From Didymodactylos carnosus (taxonomy: Eukaryota; Rotifera; Eurotatoria; Philodinida; Philodinidae), in contig CAJNOQ010002330.1 in NCBI GenBank assembly GCA_905250885.1, positions 1 to 24,904 of the forward strand: DNA of 24,904 nt. Direction: 5' to 3'. Position 1 is the first letter of the stretch, and each line of letters begins with the position of its first letter. Below are positions 13,501 through 20,739 of the stretch, one piece after another. Made by a program: the position numbers and the translations under genes. The notes beneath the pieces are model-generated. The model saw only the letters and a list, made by a program, of their open reading frames with translations, was not told the DNA's origin and did no database searches.

Positions 13501-16500
13501 TGAATAATCTTTTGGACTTTAAAGGCTGAAATACCATAAAAATGCTTTTCATGAAGAAGACCCATTGTTCCAGAGACTAACAGATCACAACTAGAAATAA
13601 TGCCCTCAATGTCATTCAGAAACCCCACAATCAGACTCTATCGAAAGCAACCAGTAGAATCTAAATTTATAAAAGCTATTCAGTTCTATGAATGACATTT
13701 ACAAACTTTACTTATATTATACGTGATCGCAGACACTTTAACCTTTTAACCACAACACGATCAGAATATATGAAATGTCAATAGATGTTTTCAATGATTA
13801 TAACTTGCTCAAAATTTCATGAAAGAGAAGAAAAATATAGGTATATTTGGTTTTGCAAAAAAAAAAGAACAGTTACATATACTGGCTTCCCATTAGAAAG
13901 TATTCAAAGAAAACATTTGCTCTAAACAAGCTATTATCTTTGGAGAGTAAAATGACATATGAATAATAATTTTCTGCGTCTAATCCTCTTTCATCTCAGA
14001 AGCAATTGAAAACTTGAGCGTTAGTTAGACGTTTGGGTTCACATGCTTCGTTTAATGTCAAGTTTCAGAAATAAATTGCATCAGGTTTGCAAACTTAGCT
14101 TAGAAAAAAGGTGTATCAGTCAGAAATTTCTATGAGTGTTGTAGTGCTGTCAAAAAATAAAAAAAACGGAAAAAGACCATTAGAACTTACGTCGTTATTG
14201 ATATTTGATTGCTGCGGGATGGAAGTTTTTTTATCTGTATTTTGATTATCACTAACAACGTTATTGGTAAGACTATTCGTATTGCTTTGCTGATGTTGTT
14301 CTCGTTCATCAAACATAGAAATAGTGGTGTTCTGTGTATTGGAATTATTATTTTGAAAAAAAATTGTCTGTTCAGCAGATACAACTACTCGTTGTTCTTC
14401 GTCTATTTTTTCGCATTGAATATTATTATTCCCGTCTTTATTGTTCTGCTTTAAAATTTCCATCGTTCGACTATTATCATGTGGAATAGAAATATTATTA
14501 TTTTTTTCAGACATTGACGACAACGACGACATATTTGGTTTTTCTAAAAGTTTTTCTTCATTATTCCGCTTTTGTCGTTCTTTTTCTTCTTTTTCTATTT
14601 TTAAATTTTTATTTTTACCGCATTTTTCCTCCTCATCTTTTTGTTGTTCTACTACTATACATTTCGTTGGACTTTCTATTTTATCTTCTTTTTTCTGTTG
14701 AGTCATATTAGGAGTAGTACTGATAGCGGTACTAGAGCTGTTTTTATCTTCGACAGTTGGTTTGTTTTCTACTCTTTTATTATGCTGTTTTTCAAAATTG
14801 TCATCATTTATTATTGTATTTTTGGATAAAAGATTAATTAACTCTGATGGATTATCACTAGGACTAGTAATATGAGTCAAATGTTCAGTTTTAGATTGAT
14901 TATATTGTCCATCAGTCAGCGTAACCGAAACAGTATTTAATGTTTGATAATTGTCGTCAGATATGATCACATTTTGTTTCGCCGATTTCGGTGTTTTAGT
15001 TTGTTTTTTATCAATTGCGTTTGGTTGTGGTGTTGTTATACGTTGATCGTTGTACTGCATTGTAGGAGAAGACTCAATTATTACAGGTTTTTTTCTCGAC
15101 GGTTTTCTTCTTTTGGTCGACTTAATATTGATTTCAATAGCTGATGGTGAATTTTGCTCATTCATCACTTCATTAGACAAATTTAGACCGATACTATTAG
15201 CATCTAATTGTTTTGTACTTTCTGGCTCATTGATTTTTGATTTACGGCGTCTGCGTTGTCGACGTTTTCGAACTTTAACGTTGTCTGTAGATTCTAATAA
15301 ATCAGGCATCGAAGATAGAGTCTGCTGATTATCGATTATAATCTCGGTATGTGGCATGTCTTTACATTGCCCTCTTTTATTCACATGTATTGGTTTCGAC
15401 TGATCTGTCACCAGCATTGGATGCTGAGAGGTATCTGATTGTATTATATTGTCAGATAAAGGTAATTCAGAAGATTTGTTTGTGTTATCAGGTACTGGTA
15501 GTTCATTTTTTACAATTGTAACTGGTTCGAGAAGGTTGGAAGAATCAAAATTTTTTCTTCTACGTCTTTGTTTTGATTTTTTGTTTAATATTCTCGACAC
15601 ATTTAGAGCTGACAATGTTTCGTTTGGTAATTGATCATTATTACTATTATTATTGTTAGATGGAGAAATGTCTTTTACATCGGTTGTAGTCTTTGTCTCA
15701 ATGACTTTAGATCTTGGCTTTCGTTTTCGTCTTTTATTCACTTTCGAACTGTTTTCATTTAAATCATTTTGAAACGGTATAGAAGTATTGATTAACTGCG
15801 CTGTTGTTGTTGTTGTTATTGGTGGTTCTGCAGAAGGTATTTTGGGCTTCCGTTTTTGTTTTCGTTTAATAATTGAATTATCTATGTCGTTAGTAGTCGA
15901 TGGATTTGTATGAGTAATGATGATATCGCTAGAAGAATCTTTTGTCAAATCATCATTAACAGTGATTGTATTTGATTCTAGTAATCTTGACTTCCGTCGT
16001 TTTTTTTTCGATTTGGTAATATTATTACTGTCTTGTGCATTATTGTCATTTTTTTGTTGACTCGATAGATTATTCTCATCTACATACGGATTAACGTAAT
16101 CATTGGTATTATATAAATATGGATAGTTTTGATAAGCTGACGAATATCTCGACTGTGAAAATGGATGTCTTTGAATCATTGGTTGTTGATAATGATATCG
16201 TCCTCTTTGTAATTCTTGATAATAGTTATTTGATATAGAATCTGAATACCTTATATAAGGTTTTTGTTGATGATAATAATTATCGTTATTATTATGAGTA
16301 AATTGTGGTGTATCTTCGATTGATTGGTGTTGACATCGTTGCATAAGTTCGATAATATCCTCAGTATCATGTCCAAATAATATATGCCAATAATTTCTAT
16401 CAAAATCATTTAGATGGAGTGTTTGACACTTGTTGGCATTATTTGATGCTGTAAATTCGTTAATGTTTAAGGATCCTGATGAATGTACACGAACAGATTT

Positions 16501-16776
16501 TAATATTTCAATGGTACCATCATCGTGTAAAATTGTTATATCACAGTAATCATTATCATTTAGAGCAAATTGTGAACGATATTGTTTTAGTTTATTTTCA
16601 AATGCTTTTTGATTTGATACACTATTTACAGTTGCTCGACGTCTTTTTCGAAATACCGAGCCACGTCCACCAATTTTTGTTGTTGGTATGTGTGCCGATT
16701 GTTGTACAAGACTGATATTGACGGCAGTGTCTGCATTCTCTATTATTTGTTGGTGTTCATCTAATTTGTTTGCCAT
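1..16776 (-). CDS. Giant multi-exon protein with N-terminal NAC-beta (BTF3-like) domain, 3' end outside window
   Basis: The coding sequence is join(16776-14191, 9589-7945, 6517-6185, 5955-2929, 2175-1730, 1528-<1), read right to left. Exon lengths are 2586, 1645, 333, 3027, 446 and at least 1528 bases, giving at least 3188 residues. Intron phases are 0, 1, 1, 1, 0 and the frame is open throughout. The start ATG at 16776-16774 has A at -3 and G at +4, and an in-frame TAA lies 12 bases upstream (16788-16786). Residues ~34-150 match the beta subunit of the nascent polypeptide-associated complex; the rest is mainly disordered and unlike any protein I can name. The full-length function is therefore unknown. 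Ribosome or nascent-chain contact through the NAC domain is inferred from the family. Retention of any of introns 1-5 soon brings a stop. The exon joins are predicted and lack transcript proof. Confidence 0.82.
721..785 (-). repeat. Coding repeat copy 3 (identical to copy 2 over 65 bases)
   Basis: Encodes SDTTDEVKDEHETIIDKLRQ at residues 2928-2947. Every base of this 65-base stretch matches 1174-1238, including silent positions, so the duplication is recent or is kept uniform by gene conversion. Confidence 0.9.
1174..1238 (-). repeat. Coding repeat copy 2
   Basis: Encodes the same 20-residue unit at residues 2778-2797, base-for-base identical to 721-785 and followed by QKASDTAQKVIDSIPSL, where copy 3 is followed by TDTALQSL. 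Only the 65-base core is shared; the flanks differ. Confidence 0.9.
1363..1427 (-). repeat. Coding repeat copy 1 (diverged)
   Basis: Encodes SDTTDAIKGRQEAIIDKLRQ at residues 2715-2734. It has the same length and frame as the other two copies but differs at several bases, so it is the older member. Confidence 0.85.
1529..1729 (-). other. Intron 5 (201 bases, phase 0)
   Basis: The donor is AAAG|GTACGA. The acceptor ends CTTTCATTCTGATTTTAG, immediately before AAA TCA ACG GTA of exon 6. Frame continues as KSTVTNIQTANL. Confidence 0.78.
1730..2175 (-). CDS. Exon 5 (residues 2531-2679): helical repeat region begins
   Basis: The 446-base exon starts phase 1 and ends phase 0 at AAAG|GTACGA; reading on would stop at 1721. 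It encodes SGLLDALKDAILNVGETVQ-TTIKTSLPSL, an amphipathic helical module (residues ~2564-2590) that resembles modules in exon 6, followed by SLLKNVQKSLKDTASSATEQ and TASSTQSKSIIEKQQQ. The Lys-Asp-Thr-Ala composition recalls amphipathic surface-binding or LEA-like helices, but no family signature is present. Confidence 0.8.
2176..2928 (-). other. Intron 4 (753 bases, phase 1)
   Basis: The donor is TCAG|GTAAAA; the acceptor ends GCTTTTACTCATTTAG. Joining G to AC gives Asp 2531, then IKLQPKTKTL in the frame of exon 5. The alternative CAG three codons further would shift the frame and is excluded. No coding signal was seen inside. Confidence 0.78.
2929..5955 (-). CDS. Exon 4 (residues 1522-2530): charged region, acidic block, basic block, coiled coil, WDDL motifs
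   Basis: The largest exon (3027 bases). Residues ~1540-1840 are Asn/Lys/Glu-rich and strongly charged. A Ser/Thr region with SP sites follows (~1930-1995). An acidic block (SDEEIILEEILE, ~2000-2011, then IEELVEFEETEPTISEEI, ~2040-2057) contains the more ordered-looking IERWGDKPTYRTEGEL and runs into LRSCRQLDRSRSESRNF and RKRRTKRKRKPGE (~2067-2099). Near the end are a predicted coiled coil (KAYDLLEQMKTIQNKI, ~2332-2362), a helix IDRIANELVSKATNDALF (~2415-2432) and two WDDL motifs. It ends TCAG|GTAAAA. The first ~14 residues lie upstream of the GTG that an ORF finder would take as a start; it is an internal codon. Confidence 0.85.
3001..3151 (-). repeat. Two WDDL linear motifs 44 residues apart
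   Basis: SATWDDLVG (Trp 2458) and TSKWDDLHT (Trp 2502) are the same short motif repeated in a stretch otherwise poor in Trp. Surrounding sequence is acidic and disordered. Such W-D/E-x-L motifs often act as docking peptides, but the partner is unknown. Confidence 0.45.
3221..3283 (-). other. Possible PKA RII-binding (AKAP-type) amphipathic helix, residues ~2413-2433
   Basis: The stretch IDRIANELVSKATNDALF has small or hydrophobic residues at the spacing A-x-x-L-V-x-x-A-T-x-x-A-L, close to the AKAP anchoring helix pattern (as in Ht31: A-x-x-I-V-x-x-V-I-x-x-V). One position is Thr where the family usually has a hydrophobic residue. It follows a short coiled coil. PKA-like sites (RRHS, KRAS) occur in exon 2. 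Short helices of this type arise often by chance in long proteins, so this is only a suggestion. Confidence 0.3.
5956..6184 (-). other. Intron 3 (229 bases, phase 1)
   Basis: The donor is GCAG|GTACTA and the acceptor is TTTTTTTCTTTCTCATTCAG, a strong pyrimidine tract. The G left by exon 3 joins AA to give Glu 1522, followed by PATEPTKKNIECQHV in the frame of exon 4. A second AG nearer the long open frame (after CACGTG) would also be possible but has no pyrimidine tract before it. Confidence 0.78.
6185..6517 (-). CDS. Exon 3 (residues 1411-1522): short disordered segment
   Basis: This 333-base exon (divisible by three, phase 1 on both sides) encodes a Ser/Asn/Asp/Lys-rich stretch with no recognisable domain: QKINASAQSSIVQ, SNEPVSTF, DLEDKNKKDD, TPVSQMNDTA. 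It ends GCAG|GTACTA. Because its length is a multiple of three and both borders share the same phase, it could be skipped without breaking the frame, so it is a candidate cassette exon. Reading on past the donor meets a stop at 6156. Confidence 0.78.
6518..7944 (-). other. Intron 2 (1427 bases, phase 1)
   Basis: The donor is CCAG|GTAATT; the acceptor ends TTTTCTCTTTTACTAG before ATGTATCGC. The single G left by exon 2 joins AT to make GAT (Asp 1411), continuing VSQKINAS in frame. The interior is AT-rich with stops in all frames and no coding signal. A GATGGCGC word sits at 7717-7724 in otherwise AT-rich sequence. Confidence 0.8.
7945..9589 (-). CDS. Exon 2 (residues 863-1410): disordered Ser/Thr-, His- and Tyr-rich segment
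   Basis: The exon runs from the TTTTTTTAG acceptor to CCAG|GTAATT, ending after one base of codon 1411. Reading begins TTYDTVTTKQSQ, in frame with exon 1 without any start codon of its own. The first half is Ser/Thr/Lys-rich with SP/TP sites (SLSPRTPSS, PQSPKT). A short amphipathic helix (LNEASRELARLLHIG, residues ~1095-1109) precedes ERRHSTY, a PKA-type RRxS site; KRASVSV at ~1040 is another basic-directed site. The second half is aromatic and His-rich (NWNPAWHHHQHQQH; SEYDYDYSDTSY) and contains a K/R/Y/H-rich end. No known fold is evident. Several open stretches on the opposite strand and in other frames are shadows. Confidence 0.82.
11375..12250. repeat. Cluster of GTACC/GATACC words inside intron 1
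   Basis: GTACC on the plus strand occurs near 11629, 11713, 11774, 11837, 12121 and 12245; GATACC near 11405 and 11498; the reverse forms GGTAC near 11418 and 11810 and GGTATC near 11375. Several extend to GTACCC or GATACCCAT. This is well above what base composition predicts for an AT-rich stretch of this size. It may be a set of binding sites or the trace of a decayed short repeat. Confidence 0.45.
12967..12993. other. Hairpin in intron 1
   Basis: ACAACAG pairs with CTGTTGT across a 13-base loop. It lies 40 bases before the GATGGCGC word, in the most G/C-rich patch of the intron. Confidence 0.4.
14191..16776 (-). CDS. Exon 1 (residues 1-862): NAC-beta-like domain plus basic repeat region
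   Basis: This exon begins at the gene's ATG and ends in ...NINND before a perfect GTAAGT donor (14190-14185), phase 0. Order of parts: short N-tail; NAC-beta-like domain ~34-150; N/Q/Y/H-rich segment ~150-250 with many Tyr; a series of Lys/Arg clusters at ~255, 304, 348, 399, 502 and 554; then an Asn/Ser/Thr region, a Lys/Glu-rich stretch ~693-746 that could be helical, and an N/Q-rich end. Reading on into the intron would add 24 residues and stop at 14116, so unspliced or early-terminated RNA would encode an 886-residue short form carrying the NAC domain. The NAC domain contains no intron. The basic clusters could act as nuclear localisation or nucleic-acid contacts; that is inference from composition. 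Confidence 0.88.
15088..16014 (-). repeat. Degenerate protein repeat: Lys/Arg cluster followed by hydrophobic-Glu motif, about 50 residues apart
   Basis: Six basic clusters occur at residues ~255 (KSKKKRRKSR), 304 (KRKQKRKPK), 348 (KRRKRKPRSK), 399 (KKSKQRRRRK), 502 (VRKRRQRRRRK) and 554 (TKRRKPSRKK). Each is followed within a few residues by a short motif built on Glu: RLLESNT, PSAEPPIT, KVIETKTT, NLLEPVT, KINEPEST, VIIESSPT. Spacing is close to 50 residues, with one double gap that contains a weaker VNKRGQCK at ~466. The DNA of the copies is not alike, so this is an old or motif-level repeat. A role in nuclear localisation, RNA or rRNA contact is plausible from charge alone. Confidence 0.6.
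16327..16677 (-). other. NAC-beta (BTF3-type) domain, residues ~34-150
   Basis: The domain opens with KIGGRGSVFRKRRR, close to the beta-NAC pattern K-I-G-G-K-G-T-x-R-R-K-K-K, whose basic patch contacts the ribosome. Next comes a helix-like stretch (KAFENKLKQYRSQF), then DITILHDDGTIEI, where DDGT matches the conserved strand of the NAC beta-barrel. SVRVHSSGSLNINEFTAS follows and corresponds to the family's KVQASLSANTFAITG. The tail (HILFGHDTEDIIELMQ) aligns with the LSQLGADSLTSLRKLAEQF end of beta-NAC. Known role of the family: with alpha-NAC it forms a heterodimer at the ribosomal exit tunnel. The order and spacing of all blocks support homology. Identity is low enough that dimerisation with alpha-NAC is not assured. 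Alpha-NAC is less likely because of the IGGxG-basic start. Confidence 0.75.
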
Positions 16777-17024
16777 TCTATTTGATTACCTATTGATCAA
16801 TAACATTAGTTATGAGATGAACGAAACGTAATTACTTGATAAATGTTTGTTGGTAGAGATTGGTGGGTTTGTTTATTGCCCTAAGAAAGGAAAAAAACAT
16901 AGAACGTAGATCAATATATTCATTCATTCAAGTTTTTCATTCATTCAATCATTGGTCTGATGGTAAATGTCAGAAAAAAGAAAGCGTGTATCGTTTTTGC
17001 ATTAAATGCATTTTACGGTTTACC
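16777..17024 (-). promoter_or_regulatory. Likely 5' UTR with splice acceptor (5' UTR intron or trans-splice site)
   Basis: On the minus strand, TTTTTTTCCTTTCTTAG ends at 16881, about 105 bases before the ATG, and is a strong acceptor. It could close a 5' UTR intron: a candidate donor GAAG|GTAAAC at 17023-17022 gives a 143-base intron. In an animal with spliced leaders it could instead be the trans-splice acceptor. The ATG at 16776 is the first after this acceptor. A loose ATTC-rich run lies within this interval (16920-16950). Confidence 0.45.
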
Positions 17025-17640
17025 TTCAAAGCATAGTTGATAAAAATCAGTGTGTGCAACATTACGTATTTGATTGTATTGACGTGAGAGCATGACTACA
17101 GCATCACCACGATGATGAGTTGCAGTCAATAGGCTTTTTTTCCAATACGTTCACTATGTTTTTTCTTCTGAAGATATTGATTTTTTCCAAAAAGTAAATG
17201 AGTAATAGATAGAAAGAGAACAGTTGCGGTGATTATAAATCACGCGTTATAGTGCAGTGGTGAAAAGGTGTGGCTTCCTGTACGAACACCATTTGAGAGC
17301 TCAATTTGGAGTCATTATTGGAAACAAAGTGAACTCTCAACGCATATTCACAACATATGGCTATCAGATTGAGAATTTTTCTACCATCACAATAATATCA
17401 AATTTCTTCCAAAAAAAACATTGAACAGGCTATACTGCTCGCTAGCAAAATCCATATGGTTTTCGACTTTATCAGAATTTGCTAACGGTTCTTAAGAAAG
17501 TTTAAGGCAAAAAAATTTCTTCATTTCATTGCACTTCTAGTAAAAACAACCAATATTGCGATTTTTGGAATAAACTTTTCTAATCAAAATGAGAGTGAGC
17601 TCTTAGTATCGTTCGGGTCAAAATGATAGTAAATATGATG
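17025..17640. other. Upstream region of the large gene, possible promoter
   Basis: No coding signal. An imperfect palindrome at 17229-17243 (GTGAT-TATAA-ATCAC) reads TTTATAAT on the minus strand and could serve as a TATA-like element about 200 bases upstream of the candidate 5' UTR intron donor. This rests on sequence appearance only. Confidence 0.2.
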
Positions 17641-18600
17641 ATAATGGTACGACCTGTAGTAGAAGTCCTAAAAAGTACGCAGTACACTGGTGCCATGTTT
17701 CTGGAAAATATTTTTTCTTCTATCAAAATTCATCGTTTAATAGATTTCTGTGTAATAATAAAGGGTAAGAAATGACAAAATTTTCTCTTAATTAAAGTAA
17801 AGGTGAAAGCAATTATGTAGTAGTGTTCGATTTTCCATCTAAGCTTTTGTTTTCCTAAATGGCAGTTTTGGCAGAATATATATTTAAAGCTTCTTCAGAT
17901 TTAAATAAATAATAAATTAAAACCATCAAACCTTCTAACTTTCGACTGAGAAATCTTTTAATAGATGGAAGTTTGGCAACATCTCGCGAACAATAAGATA
18001 TAAGACTTAAAAACAAAAAAAAACATTTCTTCGCCATACTTTGAAGTGGTCAATATCCCCTGAAAGTTTGGTTCAGATCAAACTTATAGTTACCACGATA
18101 GGTTTTTGTAGCACGGGAGAGCTGGATACGAATAATAACAATAAAACACAGTACAGTAATCATAGCTTCGAATGTGAATTCAATAAATAATTTCAATGAC
18201 ACTATTATAATTGTCGATGGAACAAAGTTAATGTGATCGAAAAATATTATTGAAAAGTAAGAAAGTATCTCGTTATTTTCCATCATCTCATCATATGTCG
18301 TATGTCCTTCATCAAATTCAATCATCCAAGAAGACAATTATGGTTAGGGTTTAATTAAAAAAAAAATATTTTCAGGTTAAAATATATAACCTCGCTAAGA
18401 TGAACCTGATGATATGATACAATCTTGTTCTATTTAATAGCATTGAGGCTTTGACGTCCAATAAAGACCGCAAATATGCTATATAATTATAATATTATTA
18501 ATTAACTGGAGATAAAAGTCAAACTTTAGCATAAATGTGTACGTACTCAAACACACTGCCACTTTTTATAATGGATAAACGAATGACCGAAGATAATGAG
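17641..18600. other. Non-genic stretch with hydrophobic open segments on the minus strand
   Basis: The minus strand has open segments at 18337-18050 and 18037-17855. The first reads as very hydrophobic (IIFFDHINFVPSTIIIVSLK, then FTFEAMITVLCFIVIIRI) and weakly resembles the P4-ATPase membrane segment with its NLIPISLxVTLE motif. The ATP-binding and DKTGT motifs are missing and I could not define exon borders. It may be a decayed fragment or chance AT-rich sequence. Confidence 0.2.
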
Positions 18601-18696
18601 AAACGTTCTACGTGTCTTTTAAATAGAGTAACTCTGTCAAAAGATAATGATATAGATACCGAAAAAGTATAGAATCTCTGAAAAAATTTGAAAATT

Positions 18697-18759
18697 TACA
18701 GATTTTCGGGTGAATCTGTAGAATAGCAGGTAATTCTTTAGCCAGTGATTCTAAAGAAT
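18697..18759. other. Two adjacent perfect hairpins
   Basis: TACAGATT (18697-18704) pairs with AATCTGTA (18713-18720) around an 8-base loop. Twelve bases on, ATTCTTTAG (18733-18741) pairs with CTAAAGAAT (18751-18759) around a 9-base loop. Stems of 8 and 9 bp without mismatch, this close together, could mark a structured RNA or a fold-back remnant, though AT-rich DNA forms short hairpins readily. Confidence 0.5.
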
Positions 18760-18783
18760 CATCCACAAGATCGAACAGAATAC

Positions 18784-18807
18784 AGAATAGTCTTTGAACT
18801 TTCTTCA
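18784..18807. repeat. Left member of a distant inverted repeat pair
   Basis: These 24 bases are the reverse complement of 19890-19912 with a single one-base gap. The core AAGTTCAAAGACTATTCT is shared exactly. Similarity fades on both sides of the core. Confidence 0.6.
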
Positions 18808-18809
18808 AG

Positions 18810-20400
18810 GAGTATATAGGGGTGTGATTTTAACTCCACCTTTGAGATGCTTAACTCAAGACATGGTGTTCAATTGAAAAATAAATTTCAACCAGAGAAT
18901 GAACTATATCAATGTAAGGTAAACTACACATGCATAAAAAAGGTTAATTCAAAGAATGTATGCTTTATGTCAATCGAGATTATTCGATTATTTTGCAGAA
19001 CTAATCACATCGAAAATTTTCAGTATTCATCGAATATATTTAGTGTAATAAACGATATTTTTTTGTCTAACGTAATTCTTCCACTCGTCTGCACTCTTAC
19101 ATTTTGATCCATATCTCATCTCACGCTGATTCTATTCTATACTCTGTTACGCAACTGTATATTGATCGTTAGTTGAAGAATGGGCGTCGTTCAGCTGTGT
19201 CACTACTCTGTAAAACGCATATTTTTGTTCATACTTACACTATAAAATCTTGCTCTTATTTTTGTATAAAAAACGATCGGATTTCAGTTAATTAAGAGCA
19301 GTCTCTTCACTAAAGCTCGTATTTTTACAGAGTACAATAAAAAATGGAAAAACAAAATCTATCCGGTACGTAGAGAACTTCAATACCTAGTGTGAAAAAA
19401 AAATGATCATTTCGTAATAAAGTCTAATAGTGAAAAATTGGAAATACTTAGCATTACGAACGAAAAAAGATAAATGCATTTGAATGAGAATACATCATTT
19501 TGGTCAGTTTAGCCAAGTTGATGTAATATTTCTAGAAAGAAGTCGTATATGATTGCAGAATAACTTATGGAGACATGGTTCTACAGGACGATTGTGTCTT
19601 AGAAAAAATTCGACTTGTTTAATAAAGGGTTTTGAGAAAATCAAAAGATTTTAATGTTTTTAAATAGTTTATAAAAAAATTGGTAAAAATGTTTGACGTA
19701 ATATCATATGCTATGAATTCTGAAAGAAGACATATAGTGCTAGTAAAACACATACTCAACAAATTATTATTTTTAGTTTGATCTTGAACCGTTTTTTGTG
19801 ATAGGTTAGAGCTGTTCTTAATTAGAATGAATTTCTTCTTTTAAGTACTTAATATTGATGCTCATTTTATCCATTCTCTACATTTGATATGAAGAAGTTC
19901 AAAGACTATTCTATAATTTCTTCATAAGGCTTATCTGATTTCAAAATTCATGAAATTCGGATGTTGACTTGGACTAAATCAGTTTACCTATTGGTGTATT
20001 TTTGCTTAGTGACATGCAATATTTTGCACTTAAATTCCAGCATGATTCTACAATTAAAAACTTACGAAAACGTAATTGGTTCTCACATCAATTAATCAGT
20101 AATAAAAAAATATTAAACTCGTTTAACTTTCTAAACTTACACATTATTTGAGAGATCAGACGATATTCATGTTTTATTCTTCAAAAAATGAAAAGAAAAA
20201 GACGTGAGTGTATGTGTGTCATTCTCATGGTGGACTCTTAAACAGATATTAAACAAATACTATCGCATAAATTTATCCATCAATATGGGTATAAACATTG
20301 AAGGGATGAACTAACTACTTGATAGATGTAAAAATATGTAATTATAACGGTAAAATGAACAAAATATATATGCAAAACAGGTGTTGTGCATCTCTCGCTA
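18810..20400. other. AT-rich intergenic stretch
   Basis: No gene that I can support. The open stretch on the plus strand at 18847-19107 is short, lacks a recognisable motif and shows no clear splice borders. Apart from the right inverted-repeat member at 19890-19912, no structure stood out. Confidence 0.5.
19890..19912. repeat. Right member of the distant inverted repeat pair
   Basis: Matches 18784-18807 in the opposite orientation, about 1.1 kb away. Could be the ends of a decayed mobile element or copies of a dispersed short repeat; no target-site duplication was recognised. Confidence 0.55.
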
Positions 20401-20416
20401 TTGTTATATACATCTG

Positions 20417-20436
20417 TATATATATATATATATATA
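20417..20436. repeat. (TA)10 microsatellite
   Basis: Ten uninterrupted TA units in AT-rich intergenic DNA. Confidence 0.95.
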
Positions 20437-20715
20437 AACAAATTTTACCTATATTCTTTGTTTGATTTAATATTTCTTTCTTCTTAAAGTATTATTTGTT
20501 CGTTTGTACAACAAAAATATGTGCGTACATTAATCAAAGTTTTATAAATAAAAAAAACTAATATATGTATGTGATTATACAACACACAATTTAATTGATG
20601 ACAGATGTATTTTGGAAACAATTTTGATCGATTATTTTGTACAATTTTTTTTCTTTGCTAGATCGCTTGCTTTTATATGATAGATGATATATTTGTTCAT
20701 AATAATATTCATCAA

Positions 20716-20738
20716 TTCTTCTTCTTCTTCTTCTTCTT
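20716..20738. repeat. (TTC)n microsatellite, about 7.5 units
   Basis: An uninterrupted TTC run; a purine-rich GAAGAA stretch about 50 bases further on (20788-20798) is its rough complement, so the two could pair. Confidence 0.9.
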
Positions 20739-20739
20739 T

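Larger units (their letters stand above)
9590..14190 (-). other. Intron 1 (4601 bases, phase 0)
   Basis: The donor is GTAAGT directly after exon 1. The acceptor is a long T-rich tract ending TTTTTTTAG, directly before ACCACATATGAC, which opens exon 2 in the right frame. This intron is at least three times longer than any other in the gene. No conserved coding segment was found on either strand; the short open stretches within it (for example 12462-12665 and 13410-13628) look like chance. It contains the GTACC/GATACC cluster (11375-12250), a small hairpin at 12967-12993 and a GATGGCGC word at 13037-13044, described separately. Confidence 0.8.

Noticed and set aside
17245-17330. tRNA A-box-like word TAGTGCAGTGG
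   Set aside because: No B box of the GGTTCGA type follows at the right distance and no cloverleaf can be drawn; at best a decayed SINE trace.
18341-18352. Single TTAGGG word
   Set aside because: One isolated copy is not a telomeric repeat.
18608-18808. Minus-strand open stretch of 66 codons
   Set aside because: It overlaps the hairpins and the inverted-repeat member, starts from a non-ATG codon and matches no family I know.
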